DNA of 64,000 bases. Origin: Flavobacterium sp. YO12. Lineage in GTDB: Bacteria; Bacteroidota; Bacteroidia; Flavobacteriales; Flavobacteriaceae. Within the stretch, counting starts at the first letter, position 1. Each line of letters starts with the position of its first letter. The notes below the pieces were generated by a model that did not search any database, was not told the origin of the DNA, and saw only the letters and a list, made by a program, of their open reading frames with translations. Positions 41,879 to 50,503 of the stretch are shown here, in pieces. Both the position numbers and the translations under genes were made by a program. The DNA is taken from NCBI RefSeq assembly GCF_004119495.1, contig NZ_NRQU01000002.1, forward strand, positions 85,750-149,749, written 5' to 3'.

Positions 41879-41932
41879 TTGCATATTAAAAATTTAACTC
41901 TACATTTGTAGAGCAATGTCTATAAGTGTAGA
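41879..41932 (+). promoter_or_regulatory. Promoter and BlaI-type operators of the 41944-45181 operon
   Basis: TTG (41879-41881) and TACATTTG (41901-41908) form a -33/-7 promoter with a spacer of 19 nt. The -7 box lies inside CTCTACA-TT-TGTAGAG (41898-41913), a perfect dyad. A second, weaker copy, TCTATAAGTGTAGA, lies at about 41919-41932. BlaI/MecI repressors bind such TACA...TGTA dyads, and a BlaI homologue is encoded in this operon, so self-repression is likely. Confidence 0.65.
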
Positions 41933-41943
41933 ATTTAAATAAT

Positions 41944-42366
41944 ATGAAAAACCTATTTTTAGTATTCTTTTGCGGACTGATTCTTTTGGGTTGCAAGCCC
42001 AAAGCAATTAATCAGAAGATTGACAAGAAAAAAGAAGGCGTTTGGATAGATGATTATACACTGGATAATGTTAGATATAAATCGTATGAGTATTACAAAC
42101 ACGATGTGCCGGTAAAAAAATGGAAATCATATATAGGCGGAAAAATTTATAAAACGGAGAAGTATAAAAATGGATTTTGTATTTTAAGGGTCTATTATGA
42201 GAATGGAAAATTAGAATCAAAAGGAAAAACAAAATTAGAGTTTGATGGAGCCTTGGCGCATTGGTTTTATTTTGGAGAATGGAAATTCTATTCGGATAAT
42301 GGAAAATTAAAAGAAATTAGAAACTATGATAACGGCAAATTAATATCTGAACAAAAAATAAAATAA
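41944..42366 (+). CDS. Lipoprotein with MORN-like repeats
   Basis: A 140-residue lipoprotein (MKNLFLVFFCGLILLGC signal, Cys17). The mature part contains repeated units with Y-x-NG-K-x-E or W-K-x-Y-x2-NGK-x-K-E, as in MORN/YwqK-like sequences: VYYENGKLESKGK, WKFYSDNGKLKEIRNYDNGKLI. Such repeats form beta-hairpin sheets with binding roles; the exact function is unknown. It is the first gene of an operon that continues with a TPR-DUF6624 protein, a BlaI repressor and an M56 protease. Confidence 0.8.
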   Translation: MKNLFLVFFCGLILLGCKPKAINQKIDKKKEGVWIDDYTLDNVRYKSYEYYKHDVPVKKWKSYIGGKIYKTEKYKNGFCILRVYYENGKLESKGKTKLEFDGALAHWFYFGEWKFYSDNGKLKEIRNYDNGKLISEQKIK

Positions 42367-42387
42367 ATCACTAATCAATTTTGATCT

Positions 42388-43350
42388 ATGAAAATAATAA
42401 TTGCTTTCTTTTTTATTACGCTGAATATTGGTCTGATACAATCTCAGACTTATAGAGATTTTGTAGCAAAAGGAGCTTCTTGTTATAATGTAAAAGAGTA
42501 TAAGAACGCCGTTTCTTATTATGAAAAAGCATTTAAAATTGAACATAAATCATCTTCAGATTTGTACAATGCAGCTTGTGCGGCGGCTTTAAATAATGAT
42601 GATAAAAAAGCTTTTAAGTGGCTGGATTTGGCAATTGATAATGGATATGAAAAAATTGCACACATTAAAATAGATAATGATTTGAAATCGCTGCATGATA
42701 AGAAAGAATGGGAGCAGACAATTGCTAAACTTCAGAAAAAAATAGATATTTTAAGCGTCAATTATGATAAACCGCTTCAACAGGAACTTTTGGATATTTA
42801 TACGGAAGATCAAGGTATTCGAGGAGAATTTATGAAAGTTTATAAAGACCCTTCGTCTGATAAAAGAAAAATTGACAGTATTGGTAAAATAATGAACAAA
42901 AAAGACAGTATTAATCTGGTAAAGGTTATGAAGATACTGGATGAAAAAGGCTGGATTGGAAAGGACAAAATAGGAGCACAGGCAAATCAAACCTTGTTTT
43001 TGGTTATTCAGCATTCTGATTTAAAATATCAGCAAAAGTATTTACCAATGATGAGAGAAGCTGTGAAAAAAGGCAACGCAAGCCAAGCGAACTTAGCATA
43101 TTTGGAAGATAGAGTTGCTTTAAGAGAAGGTAAACATCAAATTTATGGAAGTCAGTCAGCAAAAAATAAAAAGACAAATCAATGGTATATATCGCCTTTG
43201 ATAGATCCAGATAATGTAGATAAAAGACGTGCTGAAGTGGGACTTGGTCCTATTGCCGAATACGCAGCAAAAATGAATATCGATTGGAATCTTGAAGCTT
43301 ATAAGAAGCAATTACCTGAATTGGAAAAACTTGAAAATATTAAACAATGA
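42388..43350 (+). CDS. Exported TPR/DUF6624-like protein
   Basis: A 320-residue exported protein (signal peptide MKIIIAFFFITLNIGLIQSQ). Residues about 22-110 carry TPR-like repeats (GASCYNVKEYKNAVSYYEKAFKIE, DLYNAACAAALNNDDKKAFKWLDLAIDNG). The C-terminal half has FLVIQHSDLKYQQKYLPMM, LAYLEDRVALREGKHQIYGSQ and DKRRAEVGLGPIAEYA, the pattern of DUF6624. Function unknown. It overlaps the blaI homologue start by 4 nt (ATGA), so translation is coupled. Confidence 0.85.
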   Translation: MKIIIAFFFITLNIGLIQSQTYRDFVAKGASCYNVKEYKNAVSYYEKAFKIEHKSSSDLYNAACAAALNNDDKKAFKWLDLAIDNGYEKIAHIKIDNDLKSLHDKKEWEQTIAKLQKKIDILSVNYDKPLQQELLDIYTEDQGIRGEFMKVYKDPSSDKRKIDSIGKIMNKKDSINLVKVMKILDEKGWIGKDKIGAQANQTLFLVIQHSDLKYQQKYLPMMREAVKKGNASQANLAYLEDRVALREGKHQIYGSQSAKNKKTNQWYISPLIDPDNVDKRRAEVGLGPIAEYAAKMNIDWNLEAYKKQLPELEKLENIKQ

Positions 43351-43721
43351 CACAATTATCAAACTCAGAAGAACAATTAATGGAGCATCTTTGGAAGCTT
43401 GAAAAGGCTTTTATGAAAGATTTGCTAGAAGCATATCAGGAACCAAAACCGGCAACGACAACCGTTGCAACACTCCTGAAACGTATGATTGATAAAAAAT
43501 TTGTTGCATATAACGAATTTGGAAACTCTAGAGAATATTATCCTCTGGTTAAAAAAACTGATTATTTCTCAAAACATGTAAAAGGATTGATTAATAATTT
43601 CTTTAATAATTCGGCCTCGCAATTTGCTTCGTTTTTTACAACCGAAACAAATTTATCAGCTTCTGAACTGGAAGATCTTAGAAAAATAATTGATTCAGAA
43701 ATTCAAAAAAAGAAAAAATGA
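43347..43721 (+). CDS. BlaI/MecI-family transcriptional repressor
   Basis: A 124-residue winged-helix repressor. LSNSEEQLMEHLWKLEKAFMKDLLEAY and TTTVATLLKRMIDKKFVAYNEFGNSREYYPLV form the DNA-binding domain, and a C-terminal helical dimerisation part follows (FVSK-like SKHVKGLINNFFNN). In the paradigm, the partner metalloprotease BlaR1/MecR1 cuts the repressor when it senses a signal. The partner gene here overlaps by ATGA. A matching dyad covers the operon promoter at 41898. Confidence 0.92.
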   Translation: MTQLSNSEEQLMEHLWKLEKAFMKDLLEAYQEPKPATTTVATLLKRMIDKKFVAYNEFGNSREYYPLVKKTDYFSKHVKGLINNFFNNSASQFASFFTTETNLSASELEDLRKIIDSEIQKKKK

Positions 43722-45181
43722 CAGCCTTTCTTATAAAATCGACAATAGCCTTGTGTGTGCTTCTTGGAGCTTACCATTTGTTTTTAGAAAAGAAAAATTT
43801 CATAAGTTTAATAGGTTTTTCTTAATTTTTAGTCTTCTAATTTCTTTTGTATTGCCTTTTATTACAATTGAAATTATACAAGAAGTGGCAAGTACGGCAA
43901 ATAAAAGTATAGTAGTTCCTGGGCAGATTACAGCAAGTGTTGTAAAAGAGGAGACTCCTTTTTACTTGATTTTCGGCTGGGTTTTATATGGGATAGTGAC
44001 TGCTGTTTTGTTTTTTAGATTTACGGTCAACTTGTATAAATTGATAAAAAAATCAAAAGCGGGTGTAAAAATAAAACATCAAAAAGCAACATTGGTTTTG
44101 TTGCAAGAACAGACACTGCCCTATACTTTTTTGAACACCATTTTTATAAATGAAATGGAGTACCAAAACAATAAAATAGAAACTGAATTATTTACGCACG
44201 AATTAATTCATGTCAATCAGAAACATTCTCTTGATATTTTACTCATTGAAATAATTAAGAATGTTTTTTGGTTCAACCCAATTTTTATCTTCTATAAAAA
44301 AAGCAATACAACTCAATCATGAATTTCTCGCTGATGAAAAAGTTGTAAAATCACATAACAATGTTTCGTTTTATCAGAACTTATTACTGTCTAAAGCGAA
44401 TCAAAATCCGGTATATTACTTGGCCAGTAATTTGAACTATTCTGTAACTAAAAAAAGATTAATTATGATGACAACTACAACATCTCCTTTGAGGGGATTT
44501 TTTAAAAAGACCATTCTTTTGCCATTATTTACTGGGCTTGTGTATTTTTTATGTACTAAGACCGTAGCGCAAGAAGCGAAAGCAAATAATGAAACCGCGC
44601 CAAAAAAAGGTTTCTATGCGGCTTATTACGATAAGACAACTTTTAAAATAAAAAATGATAAAGGGGTTGTTGTGACGGAAAAAAAATACAAAGAGCTTAC
44701 TCCGGCAGAAAAGAAAGCAGTGCCGAATTTATTAGGTGGATTAAGTTCTTTTCCAACTAAAGATGAGATCGATGCGAAAATCGAAAAAGGTGGTCCGGAT
44801 ACTATAGAAATTGATTTGTATGACCCTAAAAATCAAAAAGTAAAAAAAGCGGAAGGTACTATTTACAATACAAATGAGTTAACTGAAGATCCAACTTATC
44901 CTGGAGGAATTGAGGCGTTTTATAAGTTTGTTGGACAGAATTATAAAACACCTGTGACTCCTGTAGATGTAAAATTAAAGGGAAAGGTCTTTATTACTTT
45001 TGTAGTAGGAAAGGATGGGGTTTTAACGGATTTTAAATTATTAAGAGATGTGGGATACGGAACAGGTGATGAAGCAATTAGAGTGCTTAAGCTTTCTCAG
45101 AACTGGATACCGGGTAAAGTTAACGGTGAGCCGGTTGCTACGATGTACAGTTTGCCAATTACGATTCAATCTGAAAAATAA
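43718..45181 (+). pseudogene. M56 (BlaR1-like) peptidase with TonB C-terminal domain, frameshifted
   Basis: Three segments make one protein of about 487 residues. The start at 43718 (MTAFLIKSTIALCVLLGAYHLFLE) runs in the first frame. At an A4 run (43788-43791, five A expected) it passes to a second frame (EKFHKFNRFFLIFSL... FTHELIHVNQKHSLD, with zinc site HELIH, to NPIFIFYKK). At an A7 run (44296-44302, six A expected) it returns to the first frame (AIQLNHEFLADEKVV...). The end (about 400-487) is a TonB-like domain (YPGGIEAFYKFVGQNY, GKVFITFVVGKDGVLTDFKLLRDVG). The two shifts cancel each other, which strongly suggests read errors in an intact gene. In the BlaR1 model the protein signals to the BlaI homologue. 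Confidence 0.85.
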
Positions 45182-45190
45182 TTTTTTTTG

Positions 45191-45276
45191 AGGTGCAAAG
45201 GTTCAAAGTTACAGAGGTGCAAAGGCGCTGAAGTAAAAAAAAACCTTTGTCACTTTGTACCTCTGAACCTTTGTCC
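45191..45276. repeat. Inverted repeat of AGGTGCAAAGGTTCAAAGTT units
   Basis: Left side AGGTGCAAAGGTTCAAAG with AGAGGTGCAAAGG, right side CCTTTGTCACTTTGTACCTC with CTGAACCTTTG. The complementarity is good but imperfect. Confidence 0.65.
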
Positions 45277-45290
45277 CTTTAAAAACAAAA

Positions 45291-45321
45291 AATCCGCTTT
45301 CAGAAATATCTGGAAGCGGAT
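45291..45321. terminator. Terminator-like hairpin
   Basis: AATCCGCTT pairs with AAGCGGATA-type sequence around TCAGAAATATCTGG, with A and T on both sides. It lies between convergent genes. Confidence 0.7.
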
Positions 45322-45377
45322 AAATAAACTAAAAAAAAATTCTAAAAAATTCTAAAAAAAACCAACTTATATCAGAT

Positions 45378-46742
45378 TTAAAATAAATCTGGATTATATC
45401 CAAAATAAGGCATAGTTTGTTCGTTAAAAATAACTCCATGCTCTTCTAATTCATTTAAAATAGGCGAATAAACTTCTTTTTTAATAGGAAGTTGAACCCC
45501 TGGGGTTGTGATTTTTCCGTTCAAAATCAGTAAAGTTGCCATTGCAACAGGAAGTCCAACTGTTTTTGCCATTGCAGTATAAGTTTGATCGTCGCCAATA
45601 CAGACCATTTTCGAATCGATTTGCTCTTTTTTGCCGTTTAGCTCGTATCCAAATTTATGATACATGACAATCATGTCTTTATCTTCTGGTTTCAGAGCCC
45701 AGCTGTCCGTTAGTATTTTTTCCAAAATTTGAGCGGGAGTAGCATTTGGCAGGTTTACTTTTTTGTCTGGATTAAACAAATCCAATTCTAAAAGTTTATC
45801 CCACATAATATCGTCTTGATCAATCTTTAAAATCAATCGCGTTTTAATTTCCACAGAATCCGTTGGGTGATATGGAAGAAAAGAGTTCACAAATTGTCGG
45901 TAACTCATATTTTCAGAATCTTCCATAATATAGCTGTCGTCTGTCATGCCAAGCTGTACGAACATATTCCATGCTTTAGAAAAACCTACTCTTCTTATTG
46001 TTCCTCTGTATAAGGTTAGAATATCATCTAAGCCATATATAGATCTATATTTAAGAGAATCTCGATTAGAATAAGCTTCAAATTTCCCGTAATCTTCTAC
46101 TTCTAGAAACTCAGTTCTGCGAAATAAAGCACTGTACGGGATATATTTATAAGTTCCTTCTTGAATAAATTTTGCTGCACCGCCTTGTCCAGCCAAAACA
46201 ACATTTCGAGGCGCCCAGGTAAATTTGTAATTCCATAAATTATTATCGCATTCAGGGGCGACCAAACCTCCGCAAAATGATTCGAAAAGAAGCATATTAC
46301 CTCCTTTTGATCTAATTTCGTCAATAACTTTCATGGCGCTCATGTGATCGATTCCGGGATCAAGACCAATTTCGTTCATGAAAATTAAGTTGTTCTTTTT
46401 TACTTCTTCATCAAGAGCCTGCATAGCATCGCTTACATAAGAAGCAGTAACTAAATGTTTTTTAAATTGAAGACAGTCTTTTGCTATTTCAATGTGTAAA
46501 TGTGCCGGAAGCATTGAAATTACAATCGATGCTTTTTCAATGGCAGCTTGTCTTTCGTTTGTATTAAAAATATTTAAAGCAATTGGAGTTGCGTTAGGAT
46601 GATTTTGTGTTTTCTTTTCGGCTAAAGCCAAAGATAAATCGGCCACAACAAGATGCAGGTTTTCACTTTCAGATTTTGAAAGTAAATAGCGAATTAAAGA
46701 AGATGCTGATCTTCCTGCTCCAATTATTAAAATGCTTCTCAT
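45378..46742 (-). CDS. Saccharopine dehydrogenase-family protein
   Basis: A 454-residue NAD(P)-binding enzyme. The Rossmann motif is ILIIGAGRSASSLIRYLL at the N-terminus, followed by a saccharopine dehydrogenase-type middle (NEIGLDPGIDHMSAMKVIDEIRSKGGN, SFCGGLVAPECDNNLWNYKFTWAPRNVVLAGQGGAAKF). The C-terminal part ends with VGLPVAMATLLILNGKITTPGVQLP. These resemble Lys9 and bacterial saccharopine dehydrogenase. The reaction in this organism is not shown: lysine breakdown or polyamine metabolism are options. A strong promoter lies directly upstream, on the minus strand. Confidence 0.9.
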   Translation of the reverse strand: MRSILIIGAGRSASSLIRYLLSKSESENLHLVVADLSLALAEKKTQNHPNATPIALNIFNTNERQAAIEKASIVISMLPAHLHIEIAKDCLQFKKHLVTASYVSDAMQALDEEVKKNNLIFMNEIGLDPGIDHMSAMKVIDEIRSKGGNMLLFESFCGGLVAPECDNNLWNYKFTWAPRNVVLAGQGGAAKFIQEGTYKYIPYSALFRRTEFLEVEDYGKFEAYSNRDSLKYRSIYGLDDILTLYRGTIRRVGFSKAWNMFVQLGMTDDSYIMEDSENMSYRQFVNSFLPYHPTDSVEIKTRLILKIDQDDIMWDKLLELDLFNPDKKVNLPNATPAQILEKILTDSWALKPEDKDMIVMYHKFGYELNGKKEQIDSKMVCIGDDQTYTAMAKTVGLPVAMATLLILNGKITTPGVQLPIKKEVYSPILNELEEHGVIFNEQTMPYFGYNPDLF

Positions 46743-46759
46743 AACTTAATTATTTAACA

Positions 46760-46791
46760 CAAACATATTAAAATGTTATAAATATAACAAA
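46760..46791 (-). promoter_or_regulatory. Promoter of the saccharopine dehydrogenase-like gene
   Basis: On the minus strand TTTG (46791-46788) is followed after 20 nt by TATGTTTG (46767-46760). The leader would be about 10-15 nt. Confidence 0.65.
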
Positions 46792-46927
46792 TATAATTTT
46801 AAAAATGATATTTTTTTTATTCGCAATGAAACTCATAAATGCAATTAATAATTGAAATATCTTTAAAAGTAAAATGAAAATTGGATAGGAAGAGGTATTT
46901 TTGTGTAAATATTAAAAGTTTATAAAA

Positions 46928-47314
46928 ATGAAAAGAAAAATAGTTTTAACAGGCGCTTTTATTGGAATGATTGCCATTATTTTTGGAGCTTTTGGAGCAC
47001 ATTTATTAAAGAAATATTTGTCGATTGAAGAACTAAATACTTTTGAAGTTGGTGTTCGTTATCAAATGTATCATGCGCTTTTTTTACTTTTTCTTTCAAC
47101 AAGAAAGGAAATTGCCGAAAAAACTGTTAAAACAATCTATAATCTGGTAGTTGCAGGGGTAATTCTATTTAGCGGATCTATCTATTTATTAGCAACAAAA
47201 AGCCTGACGGTTTTTGACTTTAAAATTATTGTATTCGCAACACCTTTGGGCGGTTTCTTATTAATTCTTGGTTGGTTGGTGTTATTTCTTGCTATTTTGA
47301 GGAAAAAATCATAA
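46928..47314 (+). CDS. DUF423-family small membrane protein
   Basis: A 128-residue inner-membrane protein with four predicted TM helices. Family marks are FGAFGAHLLKKYL near the start, VGVRYQMYHALFLLFLS, and FSGSIYLLA in the third helix, then TPLGGFLLILGWLVL. DUF423 (YgdD-like) proteins are widespread, and their role is unknown. A TATTTTTG -7 box lies at 46896-46903. The gene stands alone between pckA and the divergent dehydrogenase. Confidence 0.9.
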   Translation: MKRKIVLTGAFIGMIAIIFGAFGAHLLKKYLSIEELNTFEVGVRYQMYHALFLLFLSTRKEIAEKTVKTIYNLVVAGVILFSGSIYLLATKSLTVFDFKIIVFATPLGGFLLILGWLVLFLAILRKKS

Positions 47315-47475
47315 AATCTCGAATAAAAAATTCTATCTAAAATTAAATCTTTAATTTTGTCTCATAAATAACATATAATGTTACTTGTGTGAATTTTTAT
47401 TGCTTTTTGTCAGCATCGATAAAAAATATAACAATTTACAAACTTGAGATTAATGTCTTAAGTATCAAGTAAAAT

Positions 47476-47483
47476 TATATTTG
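47476..47483 (+). promoter_or_regulatory. -7 box of pckA
   Basis: TATATTTG matches the Bacteroidota -7 consensus and would give a leader of about 30 nt before the ATG at 47520. It also shows that an upstream ATG/GTG-type start near 47481 lies in the promoter and is not used. Confidence 0.5.
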
Positions 47484-47519
47484 TGCACCAAAAAAATAAC
47501 ACACACAACATTAAATTTT

Positions 47520-49124
47520 ATGGACAATAACACACTTTTTGCGCAATCGATTTCGTTAAAAGATTTAGGGATAGAAAATGCAACGGTTCGGTACCAGTTA
47601 ACTGCAGATGAACTGCATGCTATAACTGTGCAGTCAGGACAAGGTGTTGAAGCCTCTACAGGTGCTTTGGCAATCAACACAGGTGAGTTTACAGGACGTT
47701 CTCCACAAGATCGTTTTATTGTAAAAGACAGTATAACTGAGGATAAAGTTTGGTGGGGAAATGTAAATATCCCTTTTTCGCCAGAAGCTTTTGATAAGTT
47801 ATATAATAAGGTAACAAAGTTTTTATCAAACAAAGAAGTATTTGTTCGCGATTCTTACGTTTGTTCTGATAAAAATTACAGACTAAATGTTAGAGTAGTT
47901 ACAGAAACTGCTTGGTCAAACTTGTTTTGCTATAACATGTTTTTAAGACTTGAAGAGTCTGAATTAGCAAGCTTTACTCCAGAATGGACGGTAGTTTGTG
48001 CACCAAGTTTTATGGCAGATCCTGCTGTAGACGGAACACGTCAGTCTAATTTTGCTATTTTAGATTTTACTAAAAAAGTAGCACTTATTGGAGGAACAGG
48101 TTATACAGGAGAAATGAAAAAAGGAATTTTTTCAGCTTTAAATTTCATTCTTCCAGTTTTCAAAAATACACTTCCAATGCATTGCAGCGCCAATGTTGGT
48201 AAAGATGGCGATACTGCTATTTTCTTTGGTTTATCTGGAACAGGAAAAACAACTTTATCTGCAGATCCAGAACGTAAGTTAATTGGAGATGATGAACACG
48301 GATGGACTGCTGAAAATACGGTTTTCAATTTTGAAGGCGGTTGTTATGCTAAAGTAATCAACTTATCTGAAGAAAATGAACCAGACATTTTTAGAGCAAT
48401 CAAAAAAGGAGCGCTTTTAGAAAATGTAGTTTTCAAACCGGGAACAAACGAGGTAGATTTTGATGATGTTTCAATTACTCAAAACACTCGTGTAAGTTAC
48501 CCAATAACACATATTGACAATATTCAACCGGGATCTATTGGACATAATCCTAAAAATATATTTTTCCTTACAGCAGATTCATTTGGAATTTTGCCTCCAA
48601 TTTCTCGATTAACTCCAGGACAGGCGGCTTACCATTTTATCTCTGGATATACTGCAAAAGTAGCAGGAACCGAAGCTGGAGTTACAGAACCACAGCCTAA
48701 TTTCTCTGCTTGTTTTGGAGCGCCTTTCATGCCTTTACATCCAACAAAATATGCTGAAATGTTAAGCAAAAAAATGAAAGATGCTGATGTAAAAGTTTGG
48801 TTGATTAATACAGGTTGGACTGGCGGAGCTTACGGAACAGGAAGCCGTATGAAACTTAAATTTACACGTGCCATGATTACCGCTGCATTAAACGGAGAAT
48901 TGGATAATGTAGCGTTTAAAAATCATGACGTATTTGGAATTGAAATTCCTCAAGATTGTCCAAACGTTCCAGTTGAAATTTTAAATCCCAGAAATACTTG
49001 GGATGACAAAGATTTATACGATAAAAAAGCGTTGGAATTAGCTCAAAAATTCAAAGCTAATTTTGCAAAATTTGAAGAATTTGCCAATGCTGAAATCTTA
49101 GCAGGCGCACCGATTATAGAATAA
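47520..49124 (+). CDS. pckA: Phosphoenolpyruvate carboxykinase (ATP)
   Basis: A 534-residue cytoplasmic enzyme that makes phosphoenolpyruvate from oxaloacetate and ATP, the first step of gluconeogenesis. GEFTGRSPQDRF is the substrate site, and GLSGTGKTTLS the ATP P-loop. DDEHGW follows with metal-binding Asp, and the lid and adenine region NTGWTGGAYGTGSRMKL is typical of the ATP-dependent form. The start at 47520 is chosen because an earlier start would lie in the -7 box, and the protein begins with the usual short N-terminus (MDNNTLFAQSISLKDLG). A terminator follows. Confidence 0.97.
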   Translation: MDNNTLFAQSISLKDLGIENATVRYQLTADELHAITVQSGQGVEASTGALAINTGEFTGRSPQDRFIVKDSITEDKVWWGNVNIPFSPEAFDKLYNKVTKFLSNKEVFVRDSYVCSDKNYRLNVRVVTETAWSNLFCYNMFLRLEESELASFTPEWTVVCAPSFMADPAVDGTRQSNFAILDFTKKVALIGGTGYTGEMKKGIFSALNFILPVFKNTLPMHCSANVGKDGDTAIFFGLSGTGKTTLSADPERKLIGDDEHGWTAENTVFNFEGGCYAKVINLSEENEPDIFRAIKKGALLENVVFKPGTNEVDFDDVSITQNTRVSYPITHIDNIQPGSIGHNPKNIFFLTADSFGILPPISRLTPGQAAYHFISGYTAKVAGTEAGVTEPQPNFSACFGAPFMPLHPTKYAEMLSKKMKDADVKVWLINTGWTGGAYGTGSRMKLKFTRAMITAALNGELDNVAFKNHDVFGIEIPQDCPNVPVEILNPRNTWDDKDLYDKKALELAQKFKANFAKFEEFANAEILAGAPIIE

Positions 49125-49153
49125 GAATAAGGGGGATTTTTTTAATTCAAATT

Positions 49154-49186
49154 AAAAAAGCTGTTCGTTACGAACAGCTTTTTTTG
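49154..49186 (+). terminator. Terminator of pckA
   Basis: AAAAAGCTGTTCG pairs with CGAACAGCTTTTT around a TTA loop, followed by T. Confidence 0.9.
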
Positions 49187-49211
49187 TTTACATTCTCGGT
49201 CTCAGTTTACG

Positions 49212-49278
49212 GTGTCACCCTGAGCGAAGGCGAAGGGCTTTTGCGTTACGAGGGCTTCGACTTTGCTCAGCCTGACAA
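49212..49278. repeat. Inverted repeat, GTCACCCTGAGCGAAGG type
   Basis: GTCACCCTGAGCGAAGGCGA at 49213 pairs loosely with TTCGACTTTGCTCAGCCTGAC ending at 49276. This is the 'GAGCGAAG-TCGA' branch of the family, and the same branch occurs inside coding genes at 57294 and 58749. From 49279 to 49360 the gap also contains a GTCTCAGTTTACAGTC/GAAAACTGAGATTGAGAC pair. Confidence 0.75.
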
Positions 49279-49370
49279 TTTTTAGTTTGCAGTATTCAGT
49301 CTCAGTTTACAGTCAGTTTGGAAACTGAAAACTGAGATTGAGACTACGACCGTGTACTGCGACTGAAAAC

Positions 49371-50429
49371 TTATTTCTTTTGAGAATCAATACGTTTTTG
49401 GATTAAATCCCAAGTGTAGTAATGAAAAGTCATTCCATTGCTCATCGCTACGAAAAGTCCGTTTTTGTATTTTGGTCCTAAGTTTACACTTGTAACATCA
49501 GCGCCATCACATTCGATTGTTGAAGTTGGAACTTCTGCTAATAAAGGGTGGTTGTTTGGATTTCCGTTTGCACCTTCTCTCGGATAAACCATAAAAGAGT
49601 TTGCTTGTTGATTAGATACTAAAATGTAACCTGTAGAATCTGTTTTTTTGTAGATTGCAATTCCTTCATGATCTGCTTTGAAATCTTTTTGACCAAAAAA
49701 AGCTAATTCTTTATTGTCATTTAAAGCAGGATCAGCTTTGTATTTTCTAATTCCAACTTGCTCGTCGCAATAGTAAACAAAACCTAACTCGTTATCAACT
49801 GCAATAGCTTCGATTTCTTTTTTCCCGCTGTAAGTTCCAAATTTGCGAACCACTTTTGCCGCAGCAAATTTTCCGTTTCCAGAAAGTTCGTATTGCCATA
49901 AATAACTTCCAGATGGTCCTGTTTTTCTTCCCACAATAGCAAAAATCTTTTGATCGCTTGGTCGTGTGTATAATGAAACTCCCATAGGGTCACGTAAAGA
50001 CTCTCCTTCAAAAACTTCGATTCCGCCATTATCAATAGGTTCTAAATCCGGCAGACTAAAGATTCTAATTTTGTTGCTTTCACGTTCTGTTGTAACCGCA
50101 ATATCTACTTTTTTTCCGTCGATGATTAATCCATAAGCGATATCAACATTATTAGGACGTTTTAGAGTAATTGATTTTTTAAGAATTTTTCCATTCAAAT
50201 CAAAAGCATATAAAGCTCCATCAGAATCTTTATCTGTTCCCACAATAATACTTTTTGAAGCATCAGTTGGGTGAATCCATATCGAAGGATCATCAGTATC
50301 ATGAGGCAAGGCTTCGGTAACAGTTGTTGGTTTTACTGCATTTGGTTGAATTGGAGCTAATTTGTCGTCTTTACAAGCAGTAAAGGCAAGGCTTATAAGT
50401 AAGAAAGCAAGTATCGATTTATTTTTCAT
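49371..50429 (-). CDS. Phytase (beta-propeller, lipoprotein)
   Basis: A 352-residue lipoprotein (MKNKSILAFLLISLAFTAC signal, Cys19). The mature part is a beta-propeller phytase: LPHDTDDPSIWIHPTDASKSIIVGTDKDSDGALYAFDLNGK, RPNNVDIAYG, TERESNKIRIF, and DHEGIAIYKKTDSTGYILVSNQQANSF. Such enzymes remove phosphate from myo-inositol hexakisphosphate using calcium. It is downstream of a TonB-dependent receptor gene (74 bp), likely in one operon, so the pair may free and import phosphate or phytate products. Confidence 0.9.
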   Translation of the reverse strand: MKNKSILAFLLISLAFTACKDDKLAPIQPNAVKPTTVTEALPHDTDDPSIWIHPTDASKSIIVGTDKDSDGALYAFDLNGKILKKSITLKRPNNVDIAYGLIIDGKKVDIAVTTERESNKIRIFSLPDLEPIDNGGIEVFEGESLRDPMGVSLYTRPSDQKIFAIVGRKTGPSGSYLWQYELSGNGKFAAAKVVRKFGTYSGKKEIEAIAVDNELGFVYYCDEQVGIRKYKADPALNDNKELAFFGQKDFKADHEGIAIYKKTDSTGYILVSNQQANSFMVYPREGANGNPNNHPLLAEVPTSTIECDGADVTSVNLGPKYKNGLFVAMSNGMTFHYYTWDLIQKRIDSQKK

Positions 50430-50503
50430 TTTGGTATTTTATTTTAAATGAATTAGACAGAACCGCTAAGTCCTGTCTAATTTAGTAGTTTTTATAATTG
50501 ATT

